In this document: piece after piece, positions 16,022-22,892 of the stretch
Layout of the letters: the number at the start of each line of letters is the position of its first letter
Numbering within the stretch: position 1 is the stretch's first letter
Assembly: GCA_002492295.1 (NCBI GenBank)
Contig: DKYC01000037.1
Span: 1 to 23,095, forward strand
Reading direction: 5' to 3'
DNA from: Lachnospiraceae bacterium UBA7110
GTDB taxonomy: Bacteria > Bacillota > Clostridia > Lachnospirales > Lachnospiraceae
Length of the DNA: 23,095 nucleotides
Program-made: the position numbers and the translations under genes
Notes under the pieces: model-generated
The model's database searches: none
What the model was told of the DNA's origin: nothing
What the model saw: only the letters and a program-made list of their open reading frames with translations

Positions 16022-17680
16022 TTAGCCAAGCAGTGAAAGTACGCCCTGGTTTGCCTGGTTTGCCTGTGCAAGCATTGACTGGCCTGCCTGTAAGAGCACA
16101 TTGTTGTTTGAATAAGATACCATCTCTTCTGCCATATCTGTATCACGGATTGCAGATTCTGCGGATGTCGTGTTCTCAACAACGTTATCCAAGTTCTTAA
16201 TGGTGTGCTCTAAGCGGTTCTGGATTGCACCGAGGATAGAACGCTGTGTGGATACAATCTGTAAGCCCTTTGCAACAACGTCGATTGCCGCCGTCGCATT
16301 ATCGCCTGTCTCATCAACAATGCCGATTTTATCGCTGTGCATCTTGCTTACCCCAAGTCCTGCCGATGACATTGTGTCAATCTTTGTATAAATCTTATTC
16401 TCAAGATCAGAGTCGGCGCCCACATGAAGTGAGAACTCCAACGGAGCCGTAATCTGCTCTGTAAGGTCGCTCACATAAAAATCTATATACTTAGGGTTAT
16501 TAATATCATCCTTTGTGGGCGTGCTGTTTTTAACGATTTCCTGTGTTGCCTGAGAATCTTTAAATAATCCTCCCTTATATTTTCCGTCTTCATCAAAATA
16601 TTCATGAAGAGCCATACCTGCAACAAGTTTTCCGTGCGCATCGTATAACTTCCGTTCTGTGCAAGAGCCTACAAAATCTTTCTTTGTTAATTCAGCAGCC
16701 GGTTCCCCTACTAAGTTGGCAAAACTTGGATTTTTATTACCGTCCGCCACCGCAAGCAGTCTGTACCTGTCCTTTACAGTACATGTATTATCGCTGTTTA
16801 ACTGAATATACTTTGATAAATCTTCCGTTTTCGCTAAATGGATAATATTCTTTGTTTCCGTATCATATATATATGCGTCATTCGTTTCATGATACAGTTT
16901 TCCCTGGGAATCCGTCTTTAATCCATTCGCCTTTAAATCAGGGTCTAAACTTGTATTCTTAAATGCAACAAACTCCTCCTTAAATGAAACCTTTGTAACG
17001 GAAGAACTTGCACCAACTGTCGAATCACCAAGATATTTGGTATAGTCACTGCCCTTTGTGATGACATCTGCAGATACCGGGCTGCTCGCATTTGAATTGG
17101 ATATTGTAGTCGTATTTACCACATAAACATTTTGTGTACCATTATAGTCGACCTTAACAGGCTGATTGGTTTTTTTGCTTATTACGGATGATGAGCCTGT
17201 CACAGCAATCTCGTCATCTGTAATATAGTCAAACGTATGCACATACTCCTTAGCCGCTTCCTCATCGCCCTTCAAAAGATAAAGCTCATTAAACTTTGTT
17301 GTTTCCGAAATTCTGTCAATTTCGGTTACAAGCTGATCAATCTCGTCCTGAATATACTGACGGTCTGTTACGGAGTTTGTACCGTTTGCCGCCTGCACGC
17401 AAAGCTCATTCATTCTCTGAAGCATATCCTGTACTTCCGCAAGACCGCCTTCTGCTGTCTGCACCGCACTGATGCCGTCCTCCGCATTGCTGGAAGCCTG
17501 TGTCAGACCTCTGATCTGCTTTCTCATTTTCTCTGAAATTGCAAGTCCGGCAGCGTCATCTGCAGCACGGTTTACCCTGTAACCGCTTGACAGCTTCTCC
17601 GTTGAGCTTGCGTTTGCCTTCGCATTGATGCCAAGCATTCTGTTTGCATTCATTGCCTGAAGATTGTGTTGTACTACCAT
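16022..17680 (-). CDS. hag: Flagellin
   Basis: Filament subunit exported through the flagellar secretion system. 552 residues. The conserved N-terminal D0/D1 (1-138: MVVQHNLQAMNANRML, STEKLSSGYRVNRAADDAAG, LQRMNELCVQAANGTNS) and C-terminal D1/D0 (about 435-552: NVVENTTSAESAIRDTDMAE and the end GQSMLAQANQANQGVLSLLG) flank a roughly 300-residue variable surface region. Three cysteines (C94, C300, C340) are unusual for a flagellin. The TLR5-contact segment retains R89. AAGGAGG lies before the ATG. A sigma-28-type promoter is at 17822-17848 and a CsrA-like leader lies between. The glycosyltransferase gene upstream probably modifies this protein. Confidence 0.97.
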   Translation of the reverse strand: MVVQHNLQAMNANRMLGINAKANASSTEKLSSGYRVNRAADDAAGLAISEKMRKQIRGLTQASSNAEDGISAVQTAEGGLAEVQDMLQRMNELCVQAANGTNSVTDRQYIQDEIDQLVTEIDRISETTKFNELYLLKGDEEAAKEYVHTFDYITDDEIAVTGSSSVISKKTNQPVKVDYNGTQNVYVVNTTTISNSNASSPVSADVITKGSDYTKYLGDSTVGASSSVTKVSFKEEFVAFKNTSLDPDLKANGLKTDSQGKLYHETNDAYIYDTETKNIIHLAKTEDLSKYIQLNSDNTCTVKDRYRLLAVADGNKNPSFANLVGEPAAELTKKDFVGSCTERKLYDAHGKLVAGMALHEYFDEDGKYKGGLFKDSQATQEIVKNSTPTKDDINNPKYIDFYVSDLTEQITAPLEFSLHVGADSDLENKIYTKIDTMSSAGLGVSKMHSDKIGIVDETGDNATAAIDVVAKGLQIVSTQRSILGAIQNRLEHTIKNLDNVVENTTSAESAIRDTDMAEEMVSYSNNNVLLQAGQSMLAQANQANQGVLSLLG

Positions 17681-17685
17681 ATTTT

Positions 17686-17727
17686 TCCTCCTTCAGCAGC
17701 CTGCGACATCCGTTTCTCAAAGCAGCT
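17686..17727 (-). promoter_or_regulatory. Putative CsrA-binding leader of flagellin
   Basis: On the minus strand AGCTGC (17727-17722) can pair with GCAGGCT (17704-17698) with one bulge. This presents AAACGGATGT in the loop, with GGA at 17711-17709; it matches the GGAUGU core of the known CsrA consensus. Twenty bases downstream the Shine-Dalgarno AAGGAGGA supplies two more GGA motifs. This two-site layout is like that known for Bacillus hag, where CsrA bound over the ribosome site blocks translation until FliW removes it. csrA itself lies at the window end. Confidence 0.55.
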
Positions 17728-17821
17728 TTCCCATATTATTTATTTTTTATAATTCCCCTTCACTCAGGTTTTCGTTATCGTTAATACATTCTGTAACTCC
17801 CTTTACATTTGTATATAATAT

Positions 17822-17848
17822 TTATCGGTAATATTTTCTGAATATTTA
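17822..17848 (-). promoter_or_regulatory. Sigma-28 (FliA/SigD) promoter of flagellin
   Basis: Read on the minus strand: TAAA (17848-17845), a 15-base spacer, then ACCGATAA (17829-17822). The family consensus is TAAA-N15-GCCGATAA, so there is one mismatch. The predicted start near 17814 gives a leader of about 134 bases. The 221-base gap 17681-17901 holds this promoter and the leader; no gene and no clear terminator for the upstream glycosyltransferase was seen in it. Confidence 0.75.
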
Positions 17849-17901
17849 GTATATTTTTGTATTTTTTTGAACACCAGCCACATTTTTGCATCCTCATGAC
17901 A

Positions 17902-18990
17902 CTAATTCAGCAACTGTTTTTCCTGTGCTTCCTTGCACTCTGCAAATTTTATTTGAAACATATCCGCCATTTTCGTATTCCCTGTATCACAATACCCCTG
18001 AATTAAATGGGCATAACACCGAAGCAGTCCTTCGCCTAAAGTGTCGGCGTCTGGCATTAATGTTGCTTTCAGATAAAGTGCCATCGACTTAAGGCGCTGC
18101 CCGCTGTCCCAAAGCAGCTTTGCATATATTTCCGTAAATTTTGCCGTATTACAATATGGCATATAGTGTTCCATTAAAGACAACGCCTTTTCGGGATATC
18201 CGGCATTGCTGTATGTCTTCGCAAGCGATACCAGCATCAACTGCACATAAGGCTTTGTCACGTCGCCGTCAAGGGACATCGACTTTTCATATTCCCTAAG
18301 CGCCTCCGCATAGTTTCCGATAATCGCCTGCGACTGTCCTATCTGAAAATACACATAAGCATTCCCTGGTTCATTTTCCGCCATGCGATACAAAAGCGCT
18401 AAATTCCGCTGCTGTTTTACATTCATTTCTTTTTTGGAAAGCGCATAACCATAATGGATCAAATCAATCGGAACATCAAAACAGGAAAGCGGTTCATTGT
18501 CATCGGATGCGCCAATCCTTCTTAGCTGCTCATGAACCGGTGAAACAAATTCATATTCCTTTTTATGATAAAGGCGTATAATTTCATCTGTGGAATAATC
18601 CGTGGATTGCCCGGTATTATCGTCCTTTTTCAGTATATTTTTAATTATTATTTTGCCGGCATAGTGCGGAAATTGTTTTATCCGCTCTACCAGCAGCGTT
18701 GTATCCAAATTCTGGATTTTCTCATCACAGTCAATTACCAAAATCCAATTATTAGACGCTTTATCCGCGCAAAAATTTCTTGCAATACTAAAGTCAGAAC
18801 ACCATTCAAAATCAAAAACCTTATCCGTATATTTCCGCGCAATTTGTTTTGTCCTGTCCGTTGAACCTGTATCAGTGACTACAATTTCCATTCCATATTG
18901 TGAAATGCTTTTCAGACATTGTTCTATGTACTTTTCTTCATTTTTTGCAATCATGCAAACGGAAACCGGTAATGCTGCCATGCTTTTCAT
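17902..18990 (-). CDS. Family 2 glycosyltransferase with TPR-like C-terminal region, probable flagellin glycosyltransferase
   Basis: 362 residues. An N-terminal GT-A fold (about 8-200) begins VSVCMIAKNEEKYIEQCLKS, with VVTDTGSTDRT near 37-47 and the metal-binding DCD at 87-89 (IDCDE). The C-terminal half is helical with TPR-like repeats (FQIGQSQAIIGNYAEALREY, PEKALSLMEHYMP). The layout resembles protein O- or S-glycosyltransferases of the SunS-like group. It lies directly upstream of flagellin on the same strand and has a sigma-28-type promoter, so flagellin is the likely acceptor (inference). GAGGAG is only one base from ATG 18990 and ten from ATG 18981, so the latter may be the real start. 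Confidence 0.85.
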   Translation of the reverse strand: MKSMAALPVSVCMIAKNEEKYIEQCLKSISQYGMEIVVTDTGSTDRTKQIARKYTDKVFDFEWCSDFSIARNFCADKASNNWILVIDCDEKIQNLDTTLLVERIKQFPHYAGKIIIKNILKKDDNTGQSTDYSTDEIIRLYHKKEYEFVSPVHEQLRRIGASDDNEPLSCFDVPIDLIHYGYALSKKEMNVKQQRNLALLYRMAENEPGNAYVYFQIGQSQAIIGNYAEALREYEKSMSLDGDVTKPYVQLMLVSLAKTYSNAGYPEKALSLMEHYMPYCNTAKFTEIYAKLLWDSGQRLKSMALYLKATLMPDADTLGEGLLRCYAHLIQGYCDTGNTKMADMFQIKFAECKEAQEKQLLN

Positions 18991-19027
18991 TCTCCTCTAT
19001 TAACATAAATTTAACATTATATATGTT

Positions 19028-19054
19028 ATATCGTCAAACTGTTATGTAAATTTA
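19028..19054 (-). promoter_or_regulatory. Sigma-28-type promoter of the glycosyltransferase
   Basis: Minus strand: TAAA (19054-19051), a 15-base spacer, then GACGATAT (19035-19028), one mismatch from the GCCGATAT form. The predicted start is near 19020, leaving a 30-40-base leader. A TAACAT/ATGTTA dyad follows directly downstream in the very AT-rich leader. It places the enzyme in the same regulon as flagellin. Confidence 0.65.
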
Positions 19055-19102
19055 TTGTATTTTGCAAACAATATGTTTATTATATCCAATCGCTTCTATT
19101 CC

Positions 19103-19132
19103 AAAAAAGAGACTGATAAAAACCAGCCTCTT
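19103..19132 (-). terminator. Terminator of the small flagellin-like gene
   Basis: Minus strand: AAGAGGCTG pairs with CAGTCTCTT (nine pairs, one G-U) around an eight-base loop, and the second arm runs into a T6 tract. It lies 17 bases past the stop codon. This separates the small gene from the glycosyltransferase. Confidence 0.8.
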
Positions 19133-19149
19133 CTCCTCTTATTTCGTAC

Positions 19150-19464
19150 TTATTTAAGCAACTCCACAACAGTTGCTATCGTCTGTCCTGACTGAACCTT
19201 TAATGCATCGTCTGCCTGATTTAAGATATTCCGATTTGCCTGGCGTATCATTTCATCCGCTTTTGAGACATCAAAAACATTACTCTCCGCCGACATCTCA
19301 TTCTCCAAAGCCGCCTGTTTTGTATAGCCTGATAAGGTCAGTTCTGCAGCTTTTTCCGGTTCCTCTGTTTTTTGTTCCGGAAAAGCTTCTTTTTTCTCAT
19401 GAACAGATGTTAACTGTTTTTCATAAGCCACGTTTCCTGTTTCCAAACGATTTCTTACTAACAT
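19150..19464 (-). CDS. Mini-flagellin: D0-like flagellin tail protein of 104 residues, undescribed
   Basis: Residues 53-104 align without gaps to residues 501-552 of the flagellin encoded 1.5 kb downstream, both ending at the C terminus, with 20 of 52 identical by my count. Shared features include ENxxSAES, D, AxEM, NxN, LxQA and VxxLL. The start MLVRNRLETGN recalls flagellin MVVQHNLQAMN. Between lies a Glu/Lys-rich linker (about 20-50). All of D1 and the variable domains are missing, so it is not a normal filament subunit. I chose ATG 19464 because AGGGAG lies seven bases upstream; ATG 19470 is too close, and the longer frame begins at TTG 19503 inside a leader hairpin. It has its own sigma-A-type promoter and terminator. 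Role unknown; it could mimic the flagellin tail bound by FliS and FliW. Confidence 0.75.
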   Translation of the reverse strand: MLVRNRLETGNVAYEKQLTSVHEKKEAFPEQKTEEPEKAAELTLSGYTKQAALENEMSAESNVFDVSKADEMIRQANRNILNQADDALKVQSGQTIATVVELLK

Positions 19465-19483
19465 AAGCATACTCCCTTCAACT

Positions 19484-19510
19484 CTGCTGTTTATTGTTTC
19501 CAACCAGCAG
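19484..19510 (-). promoter_or_regulatory. Leader hairpin of the mini-flagellin with GGA in the loop (CsrA-like site)
   Basis: CTGCTG (19510-19505, minus) pairs with CAGCAG (19489-19484) around a 15-base loop that contains GGA at 19501-19499. A further GGA occurs just upstream (CACGGAAG), and the Shine-Dalgarno is GAAGGGAG. The hairpin lies about 20 bases before the start codon, the same geometry as in the flagellin leader. Confidence 0.45.
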
Positions 19511-19539
19511 CTACTTCCGTGTAACGTTTTTACAATTTT

Positions 19540-19568
19540 AGTATATTCCAGTTGACAGAAAATGTCAA
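19540..19568 (-). promoter_or_regulatory. Canonical sigma-A promoter of the mini-flagellin gene
   Basis: Minus strand: TTGACA (19568-19563), a 17-base spacer, then TATACT (19545-19540). Both hexamers match or nearly match consensus and the spacing is ideal. The predicted start near 19533 gives a leader of about 68 bases. No sigma-28 motif was seen here, in contrast to the neighbouring flagellar units. Confidence 0.8.
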
Positions 19569-19569
19569 C
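19551..19569. promoter_or_regulatory. Inverted repeat overlapping the -35 box (putative operator)
   Basis: GTTGACA-gaaaa-TGTCAAC, two perfect 7-base arms with a five-base spacer. One arm contains the -35 hexamer of the mini-flagellin promoter and the other lies in the spacer. A repressor bound here would block the promoter. The opposite strand has TTGACA too but no -10 box at the right distance. Confidence 0.5.
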
Positions 19570-19610
19570 ATATTTTTGTAATTGTATCTACAATTCATTT
19601 CTTTTTACCA

Positions 19611-19641
19611 TCGAAAAAATGAACCAGTAAATGGTTCATTT
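19611..19641 (-). terminator. Terminator of the flaG-fliD-fliS-flgN operon, overlapping the flgN stop codon
   Basis: Minus strand: AAATGAACCA (19641-19632) pairs with TGGTTCATTT (19626-19617) around a five-base loop and is followed by more T residues. The TGA of flgN (19638-19636) lies inside the first arm, so ribosome termination and transcript termination occur at the same place. Confidence 0.8.
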
Positions 19642-20112
19642 CTTTCGATCCATAAGCTGCGGATCAATCTCGTTAATCCTGCTCATCGCTTTATAATACT
19701 TTGTCGCGGCCTCATTGCTGACTTTAACGGTTCTGATTTCCTTGCGTTTTGCACTCAAAGCGGACTGCATCGCCTGCTTCCCCCGCTGTTCCTGCGCCTC
19801 AACCGCTACGCCTTTATCTGTCGCCATACGAATCAAATCCTGCATTCTACGCACCTTATCGGCATATGCCTTCGGGTTTGCCTGCACTTCATCGCGCACG
19901 CGCTCATACGTACTTGTAAAGCCATCGTCAAGCCTGTTAAGCTCATCAATCAGCACACCTTTCTCATCCATTGACTTATCATATTTCTCCGTATCAAAGG
20001 GACGTTCCAGTGCAATGGCAATCTGCCGTTTATCCAACTCAAGTACCCGGTCCAATACATCGATTTTCTTTTCAAGGCTTTCAATCATGATTTGTAAATA
20101 GTCTTCCGTCAT
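19636..20112 (-). CDS. flgN: FlgN-like flagellar export chaperone
   Basis: 158-residue, highly charged, all-helical protein matching the FlgN type: a long N-terminal helix (MTEDYLQIMIESLEKKIDVL), further coiled segments and a C-terminal KVSNEAATKYYKAM region. FlgN chaperones the hook-filament junction proteins FlgK and FlgL. It is not strongly motif-defined, so FliT-like function is possible; the assignment rests on fold character and position directly after fliS. A GGGATAGGA ribosome site lies in the 13-base gap after fliS. It is the last gene of the flaG-fliD-fliS operon. Confidence 0.75.
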   Translation of the reverse strand: MTEDYLQIMIESLEKKIDVLDRVLELDKRQIAIALERPFDTEKYDKSMDEKGVLIDELNRLDDGFTSTYERVRDEVQANPKAYADKVRRMQDLIRMATDKGVAVEAQEQRGKQAMQSALSAKRKEIRTVKVSNEAATKYYKAMSRINEIDPQLMDRKK

Positions 20113-20125
20113 ATCCTATCCCTTT

Positions 20126-20602
20126 CTAAGCCCCTGAAAGTTTTGCAGCGGAACCTGCTGACGCAGTATATCCTGCCGTGTTTCCACGCCCGCCTGCCAC
20201 TCTTGCCTGTGCCGCGGGGTTTGATTTATCGGAAGCGACCTTCTTCATGACTTCCTTCCAGTTGTCCCTCATCGAGCGGATGTGTTTCAGCACTTCCTCC
20301 ATAATTTCAGGATCCTTCGCAATATTGCACTCATGGCATCTGCGGAGAAGATATACATAAATCTTCTCAAATTCTTCCCATATCGGATATTTTTTATCCA
20401 ATGTGTCCCTGAAATTCTGTATAATATTTTCTACCCTTACAATATTTTCGTGTGCTTTCGCCGGATTTTTATTTTCCATCGCTACGATTGCCATGTTTCC
20501 AAACTTTATCGCTCCTTCGTAAAGCATAAGCGTAAGCTCAGCCGGAGAAGCAGTCATAATCTTGGCGTTTTGGTACTGTGCATATCCGTTTTGTTTCAGC
20601 AT
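20126..20602 (-). CDS. fliS: Flagellar secretion chaperone FliS
   Basis: Binds the C-terminal D0 tail of flagellin in the cytoplasm and delivers it to FlhA. 158 residues: the core (1-122) starts with MLKQNGYAQYQNAKIMTASP, AELTLMLYEGAIKF, the defining FliS N terminus, and contains the conserved IIQNFRDTLD region. The C-terminal tail (about 124-158) is a Gly/Ala/Ser-rich disordered extension that makes the protein longer than the usual 120-135 residues. GAGGG lies before the ATG. It starts 46 bases after fliD and is co-transcribed with it. Confidence 0.96.
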   Translation of the reverse strand: MLKQNGYAQYQNAKIMTASPAELTLMLYEGAIKFGNMAIVAMENKNPAKAHENIVRVENIIQNFRDTLDKKYPIWEEFEKIYVYLLRRCHECNIAKDPEIMEEVLKHIRSMRDNWKEVMKKVASDKSNPAAQARVAGGRGNTAGYTASAGSAAKLSGA

Positions 20603-20648
20603 TTGCTAATCCCTCTTTCTTTATAATCCACCCTAATTTTTACTTTTA

Positions 20649-22304
20649 TCAGCCATTGCCAAGCATGCTTGATACAATGCTTTGATTTGACTGCAGCTTA
20701 GAAAGCGCTGTTTCCATTTTGGAGAATTTATCATACCATCTGTCCTCATAATCGCTGAGCTTCTGCTCTGCGTCCTTAATCTTCTTGGTATAATTGTCAT
20801 AGTCCTTCTTTAACTGCTTATCGTTATATACCTTGTAGATACTGCTGTATTCCGTACTCTCGCCCATTGTCTTATCAAGCTCTTTGTACAGATTTTTGCA
20901 CAAACCCGCAAAGAAGTCGGCAGTTCCCTCCGGATCCTTCATCAGTGCCTTTTTCAGCTTATCTTCATTTGCCGATACATTATCATCATCTGGATCACCA
21001 TCAATGTAATAGGCATGATGCTCATTATCCTTCGCGTTAAAATACCCCATCGTCTTGATACCAAAATCGGAAAGGTACATTTGTTTTCCGTTTACTTCAA
21101 CACCCGCGAGCATAGTACGCGTAAACGTATTCATGACAGAGCTGAGCTGCGTATCCTTTCTTAAAAGAGAACCTTTGATGGTATTTTCCCATGTTTCGAC
21201 CTCTTCGTCAGTCATTGCCTCTTTATCATCTGCCGAAAGCATCGTATACTTTCTTGCGGAATCGGCATTATAGAGCTTATCCATCTGATTAATCAGCTCA
21301 TTATACTCCGTAAGGAAATCCTTGATTACATTATAAGTCGCATCCGCGTCCGTAGTCGTATTGATAATAAGCTCTTCGTCATCAGCTGTCTTACCCAGCA
21401 CGTCTATTGTCAAGCCATTGATTTCAAACGAATTTGAGCTTGATTTATACTCCGCATCATTTAATACAATTACTGCATCCTTTCCTTCAATTCTTGATGC
21501 CTTTCCGGTAGTATTATCCTTATATGTAATCGTCTTTGTCGGATCAAGACCTAACAGTTCAAGCGCATTGCCCGCCGAATTAATTACAAAATCCCCCTCT
21601 TTTCCCGAATCTTTCGCACTGATATAAAATCTCTGATAATTTTCGTCAAAACTTGCATTTACTCCTGCTTCCTTAAGCTTTCCGACGAAATCGCTGATTT
21701 TCATATCCTCTGTGATGCTTATCTCTGTCGTCTTCCGTACTTTTTCGCCGCCCTTCGCTGTTTCCAGTTTAAGCAATCCCTGGCTTTCCAGTATCTTGTC
21801 ATCTATTGTTGCCTCTACAACCTCGCCTTTTTCATTCAGTTTATATTTCGTGCCTTCTTCAAGTTCTACCGATGCCGTAACGCTTATTTTCTGACCGACT
21901 AAATCGTTAGAAATACCTGCCATAAGGTTTGAAGTCGTATACTTAAGATCGGAATTTAACTTTGCACCTGTCAGATACCCTGACTTTGCAACTTCCTTAA
22001 TCTTCAAAGACTGTGTGCCGTTTACCGCAGCTCCGTTTGACTTTACGGAAGCTTTTGTGGCATCGGAAACCGTCGTCTTCTGGTTTTTAAACGCACTGCT
22101 CAAACGCAGCTTTGAAAGCGTACCGCTGTAAAGATTATAAATCTTTGAATTCAGCTCCTGCCATGCATTCTGCTTCCACTCCAGCTTCTTCTGATCATTT
22201 TTCAGATTATCCACCTTTATCTGCTTTGCAGACACAAGCTGCTGAACAATACTTTCCGTATCCATTCCTGAATACATACCGGTTATTCTCATTCTATCTG
22301 ACAT
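20649..22304 (-). CDS. fliD: Flagellar filament capping protein FliD (HAP2)
   Basis: Pentameric or hexameric cap that folds flagellin at the filament tip. 551 residues. The N terminus MRITGMYSGMDTESIVQQLV is the family hallmark, followed by a coiled stretch (KVDNLKNDQKKLEWKQNAWQ), the variable central head domains, and the C-terminal FliD_C region, with coiled coil at about 510-545 (KKIKDAEQKLSDYEDRWYDK) ending SNQSIVSSMLGNG. The ribosome site is weak (GGGATGGGATT), which suggests low expression relative to flagellin, as needed for a cap. It starts 56 bases after flaG with no separate promoter seen. Confidence 0.96.
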   Translation of the reverse strand: MSDRMRITGMYSGMDTESIVQQLVSAKQIKVDNLKNDQKKLEWKQNAWQELNSKIYNLYSGTLSKLRLSSAFKNQKTTVSDATKASVKSNGAAVNGTQSLKIKEVAKSGYLTGAKLNSDLKYTTSNLMAGISNDLVGQKISVTASVELEEGTKYKLNEKGEVVEATIDDKILESQGLLKLETAKGGEKVRKTTEISITEDMKISDFVGKLKEAGVNASFDENYQRFYISAKDSGKEGDFVINSAGNALELLGLDPTKTITYKDNTTGKASRIEGKDAVIVLNDAEYKSSSNSFEINGLTIDVLGKTADDEELIINTTTDADATYNVIKDFLTEYNELINQMDKLYNADSARKYTMLSADDKEAMTDEEVETWENTIKGSLLRKDTQLSSVMNTFTRTMLAGVEVNGKQMYLSDFGIKTMGYFNAKDNEHHAYYIDGDPDDDNVSANEDKLKKALMKDPEGTADFFAGLCKNLYKELDKTMGESTEYSSIYKVYNDKQLKKDYDNYTKKIKDAEQKLSDYEDRWYDKFSKMETALSKLQSNQSIVSSMLGNG

Positions 22305-22360
22305 AATCCCATCCCAATCCTTTCTTTTTCATATTTCTCTTTCATTATAGATTTTTATAT

Positions 22361-22831
22361 TTAGAGTTTCTCGTCCATAAGCACTCCTGCAATCTCCATG
22401 CATTTCGCAATCATGTCAAGCGTTTTTTCAGGAGGAAATTCCTTAATGACTTCCTTTGTCTCCTTGTCAATCAGCTTGATTGTCACGCGGTCAGTCTTAT
22501 CATGAATCCCAAATTTTACCTCGGAATTGGGAAGCTGCGCATTCATTTTGCCAATCGCCTTCTTAATCTTCTCATGCTCTGCCGCCTTCTTTTCCTCTGC
22601 CGTACGGGCGTCATTCGCATTTGTCCTGTTATTGGCATTCGTCTTGTTTGCCTTATAGCCTTGGTTTACGCTTTCCTGTGCCTGTGTGTTTTCTCCATCC
22701 GTGGTCTCCACACGTACAGTGCTGTCCGTTTCAACCTGGGTCACCGGTCTTGACGTACTGACAGGCGTTGCTGCCGGCACATTTACTGCTGTATTCATTG
22801 CCACCTGACTGTTCATTGTTTCTATATACAT
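22361..22831 (-). CDS. flaG: FlaG family protein
   Basis: 156 residues. The C-terminal FlaG domain (about 98-156) contains LPNSEVKFGIHDKTDRVTIK and the ending region EFPPEKTLDMIAKCMEIAG. The N-terminal half is a low-complexity Thr/Asn/Val-rich segment (NKTNANNRTNANDA). FlaG affects filament length in some bacteria; its mechanism is not settled. A strong GGAGGTG precedes the ATG. First gene of the flaG-fliD-fliS-flgN operon, which appears to start from a sigma-28-type promoter at 22893-22920. Confidence 0.93.
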   Translation of the reverse strand: MYIETMNSQVAMNTAVNVPAATPVSTSRPVTQVETDSTVRVETTDGENTQAQESVNQGYKANKTNANNRTNANDARTAEEKKAAEHEKIKKAIGKMNAQLPNSEVKFGIHDKTDRVTIKLIDKETKEVIKEFPPEKTLDMIAKCMEIAGVLMDEKL

Positions 22832-22854
22832 GCTTTTTCACCTCCATGTTTCTT

Positions 22855-22866
22855 TGCATATATGCA
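22855..22866. repeat. 12-bp palindrome in the flaG leader
   Basis: TGCATATATGCA is a perfect palindrome lying between the predicted transcription start and the flaG ribosome site. It could be an operator or a short RNA stem. No partner site was found nearby. Confidence 0.3.
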
Positions 22867-22892
22867 TACCTCTATAAGTCCAGTTATAGTGT

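Noticed and set aside
18991..19035. TTGACG ... TATAAT as a sigma-A promoter for the glycosyltransferase
   Set aside because: The spacer is only about 10 bases; the overlapping TAAA-N15-GACGATAT fits sigma-28 far better.
19465..19503. Longer mini-flagellin frame starting at 19503
   Set aside because: The first codon there is TTG inside the leader hairpin, and no ribosome site precedes it; AGGGAG fits ATG 19464.
19582..19974. 130-residue plus-strand ORF opposite flgN
   Set aside because: Cys/His/Arg-rich antisense shadow of flgN; it starts between the promoter and terminator of minus-strand genes with no ribosome site.
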